Assembly (NCBI RefSeq): GCF_000497755.1
Contig: NZ_AYOD01000008.1
Location: forward strand, 180,737-244,736
From: Aliihoeflea sp. 2WW
Lineage (GTDB): Bacteria > Pseudomonadota > Alphaproteobacteria > Rhizobiales > Rhizobiaceae
DNA length: 64,000 nt
Direction: 5' to 3'
Shown here: positions 62,220 to 64,000 of the stretch, piece after piece
How positions within the stretch are numbered: position 1 is the first letter of the stretch
Layout of the letters: each line of letters opens with the position of its first letter
Translations under genes and position numbers: made by a program
The notes under the pieces: generated by a model
Seen by the model: only the letters and a program-made list of their open reading frames with translations
Databases searched by the model: none
Told to the model about the DNA's origin: nothing

Positions 62220-62751
62220 GTTCTTGCGCGCCATCCTGGTCGGGCTCGTCGGCGCCGGCATCGTTCACGGCCTGGTTCTGCTGCTGATCCCCCATGTGAC
62301 CGAAGCCGACGTCTGGGCGCGTCTGGAAGCGCGTGCGCCGTTCTATGAAGTGGTGCGCATCGATCCGGCGTCGGGTGCCAACATGCTGCATCTTCCCGAT
62401 CCGCTTTTCGAAGCTGCCGCCTGCCGCATCGATCTGTCCGAGGGCATCGTCCATCTGGAAGCCGAGGGCGACGTTCCCTACTGGTCGATGTCGATCTACG
62501 ACCGGACGGGCCAGAACATCTTTTCGATCAACGACCGCACGTCGAGCGATGGCGAGCTCGATTTCCTGGTTGCAACGTCGGCCCAATTGACCGAACTGCG
62601 CAACAGCCAGTCGGAAGATTTCGGCACGGCCGTCTTCGTCGAAACGGAGGTTCAGGAAGGGATCGTCGTGGTGCGCGCCTTCATGCCGGACCCGACCTTC
62701 GAGCCGACCGTCTCGCGCTATCTGGCCGGGCTGGCCTGCAGCCTGCGGTGA
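62212..62751 (+). CDS. DUF1254 membrane-anchored protein
   Basis: A 179-residue protein: N-terminal membrane helix (FLRAILVGLVGAGIVHGLVLLLIPHV) and a DUF1254-like domain (DPLFEAAACRIDLSEGIVHLEAEGDVPYWSMSIYDRTGQNIFSINDRTS, EGIVVVRAFMPDPTFEPTVSRYLAGLACSL). Its ATG lies inside the end of the DUF1214 gene, so the two are translated together and probably form a complex. The ATG at 62212 is the only start giving the helix. Confidence 0.88.
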   Translation: MGRFLRAILVGLVGAGIVHGLVLLLIPHVTEADVWARLEARAPFYEVVRIDPASGANMLHLPDPLFEAAACRIDLSEGIVHLEAEGDVPYWSMSIYDRTGQNIFSINDRTSSDGELDFLVATSAQLTELRNSQSEDFGTAVFVETEVQEGIVVVRAFMPDPTFEPTVSRYLAGLACSLR

Positions 62752-62910
62752 TCAGGCCTTCTTGCGGCGCGCGCGCGGCTTGCGTACCGGCACATCGGCC
62801 AGTCTTTCATAGCGCACGCCTGGGAAGATGATGATCCTCGCCCCGCCCGGCGGTGCCGGACGTGAGGAAGGTGTCGAGGAATTCGGCCGAAGCCTGACAA
62901 TCGTCGCCAT
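62752..62910 (-). CDS. Conserved-looking 52-residue basic protein
   Basis: The frame begins MATIVRLRPNSSTPSSRPAP and contains GGARIIIFPGVRYERL before a basic tail (RKPRARRKKA). The IIIFPGVRYER core is a pattern I associate with short conserved proteins of Hyphomicrobiales. The stop codon starts at the base after the DUF1254 stop codon on the other strand, so the two genes are convergent without a gap. No strong SD is seen. The basic tail suggests nucleic acid or acidic-partner binding. Confidence 0.65.
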   Translation of the reverse strand: MATIVRLRPNSSTPSSRPAPPGGARIIIFPGVRYERLADVPVRKPRARRKKA

Positions 62911-63088
62911 GGTCGTTGCTCGCGGTCACGGTTGTGGAGCTCTACGCAACGCCTCCAAATCCGATATGCCGCGGCCACGGTTAATAAGTACATAACGCAT
63001 TTGCGCTAAGTTGAACGATGGGTGGCAGGCGTTCGGTTCGACGCTTCGTTCCCGCGTGTTCGAGTATCCGCAAGATCGGGCGTAACCA

Positions 63089-63928
63089 GTGTCCAGCGTC
63101 GAGTTCCGGCAGTTTGCCCCCAGTGCACAGAGCACCAAGTCCGACCGTCTCCTGCGCGCGGCGGTCTCCGCATTCTGCTCCATCCTGCGCCCCTCGCGTC
63201 AGGAAGTCGCCCAGATCGAGGATCTGGCGACGCCGCTTCTCGCCCACGCCTCGCGCGAAACCCTGCGCTATGTCGCGGCTGCCCTGTCGGAATGCCTCAA
63301 CCCGCCAGCCGCGCTTGTCCGCCGCCTCTGCGCCGAGCCGCTCGACGTCTGCGCCCCGCTTCTGGTCCGCTCGTCCGCGCTGCGCGACATCGACCTCCTC
63401 GCCCTGATCGGCCGGCACGGTCTTGGCCACGCGCTTGCCATCGAGCGCCGCCGCGACCTCGATCCGCGCATCGCCAAGCTGATCGCGTCGTTGAAGTCCC
63501 ATCCCGCATCCGAAGCCGCAGATCCCGCGCCCAGTTCCATGCTTCCTGCCACGCTGGAAAAATTGCGCGCAATGATGGTGCCCACCGCCGAAGCCCGGCC
63601 CGCCCGATGGACCGAGGCACCGACGCCCTATCTCAAGCTGCGCGCGGCCGCCCTTTCGGGCAATCCCGTCATCCTGCGCGCAACGCTCGCAAGCCTCCTC
63701 GTGGTCGACGAGCACGCCGCCGCCACACTCCTCGCCGATCCCGCGATGACGACGCTCGCCGCAGCCTTGAAGCGCCTCGGCCTCTCCGCCGAGGAAGCCT
63801 ACCTCATCGCCTCCACCACCCACCCCCACCGCTTCGCCACCCCCGCCACCATCCGCGCTTTCGTCGAGGATTATCTTGCCGAGGCAGCAACGCCGGCGTC
63901 GGTAACGCGACTAGGCAATCGATCTTAG
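63089..63928 (+). CDS. DUF2336 protein
   Basis: A 279-residue helical, HEAT-like DUF2336 protein, a family common in alphaproteobacteria: FCSILRPSRQEVAQIEDLATPLLAHASRETLRYVAAALSEC, PPAALVRRLCAEPLDVCAPLLVRSSALRDIDLLALIGRHGLGHALAIERRRDLDPRIAKLI. The C-terminal half repeats the pattern (LRATLASLLVVDEHAAATLLADPAMTTLAAALKRLGLSAEEAYLIAS). A GTG at 63089 is the likely start. Some DUF2336 proteins are tied to motility or cell-cycle control; nothing here indicates which. Confidence 0.85.
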   Translation: MSSVEFRQFAPSAQSTKSDRLLRAAVSAFCSILRPSRQEVAQIEDLATPLLAHASRETLRYVAAALSECLNPPAALVRRLCAEPLDVCAPLLVRSSALRDIDLLALIGRHGLGHALAIERRRDLDPRIAKLIASLKSHPASEAADPAPSSMLPATLEKLRAMMVPTAEARPARWTEAPTPYLKLRAAALSGNPVILRATLASLLVVDEHAAATLLADPAMTTLAAALKRLGLSAEEAYLIASTTHPHRFATPATIRAFVEDYLAEAATPASVTRLGNRS

Positions 63929-63976
63929 CATCGACAAGGCCGGCACTGTCTTAGCGAAGCGGACCCCCACCCTTTA

Positions 63977-63999
63977 TCCCTCCCCACAAGGGGGAGGGA
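63977..63999. repeat. Palindromic intergenic repeat at window edge
   Basis: TCCCTCCCC (63977-63985), loop ACAAG, GGGGAGGGA (63991-63999) is a perfect 9-bp hairpin. Palindromes of this CCTCCCC/GGGGAGG form are common between genes in Hyphomicrobiales. No U-run is visible before the window ends. Confidence 0.7.
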
Positions 64000-64000
64000 G

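Noticed and set aside
62981..62995. CtrA box upstream of the DUF2336 gene
   Set aside because: TTAA-N7-ATAA has one mismatch in the second half-site and no associated promoter could be placed; it may be chance in a short AT-rich stretch.

Overview
The window is chromosomal DNA of a GC-rich alphaproteobacterium, most likely Hyphomicrobiales (Rhizobiales). The support is a complete RcGTA-type gene transfer agent cluster, the gene order pleC-glnE-kinase-regulator-degP-ccmHFEI (cycLKJH in rhizobia) next to a feuNPQ-like set, and two exact EcfG-type promoters (GGAAC-N16-CGTT). No rRNA, tRNA, CRISPR array or insertion sequence was seen.

1-16 kb: metH (cut by the left edge) diverges from a tetR gene that heads a leucine/isovalerate degradation set: isovaleryl-CoA dehydrogenase, then both subunits of methylcrotonyl-CoA carboxylase. 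A membrane PQQ-dependent glucose-type dehydrogenase lies between the two carboxylase genes. Small secreted proteins, a Sel1-like protein, a DUF2147 protein and a SARP/BTAD-alpha/beta-hydrolase fusion follow. 16-30 kb: AMP nucleosidase (apparently leaderless), an EEP-family membrane protein, ETF:ubiquinone oxidoreductase with a LiuR-like palindrome upstream, a uracil-DNA glycosylase lacking two iron-sulfur cysteines, an EamA transporter, an orphan CoxL-type subunit, PepN and the PleC-like kinase.

30-44 kb, minus strand: feuN?-feuP-feuQ, a 17 kDa-antigen-like lipoprotein, the four cytochrome c maturation genes, a DegP-type protease and a response regulator/kinase/glnE unit joined by overlapping codons. 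44-58.3 kb, minus strand: the GTA cluster, gp1 to gp15 all intact, plus a holin-like gene, a DUF6107-type gene and a 50-residue ORF, behind one sigma70-like promoter. 58.4-59.1 kb is an AT-richer islet with two tandem paralogous small proteins I do not recognise. 59.4-64 kb: a class A penicillin-binding protein, DUF1214 and DUF1254 proteins, a 52-residue protein and a DUF2336 protein.

The most unusual signals are regulatory. Five times in 64 kb an intrinsic-terminator hairpin sits 0-22 nt before the start codon of the next co-directional gene (mccB, mccA, eamA, the response regulator, GTA gp6). Others are two EcfG promoters, a direct-repeat FeuP-box candidate before feuN, palindromes at metH, tetR and etfD, and two large inverted-repeat elements between convergent genes. 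All assignments come from reading sequence and remembered family features; no database search was run.
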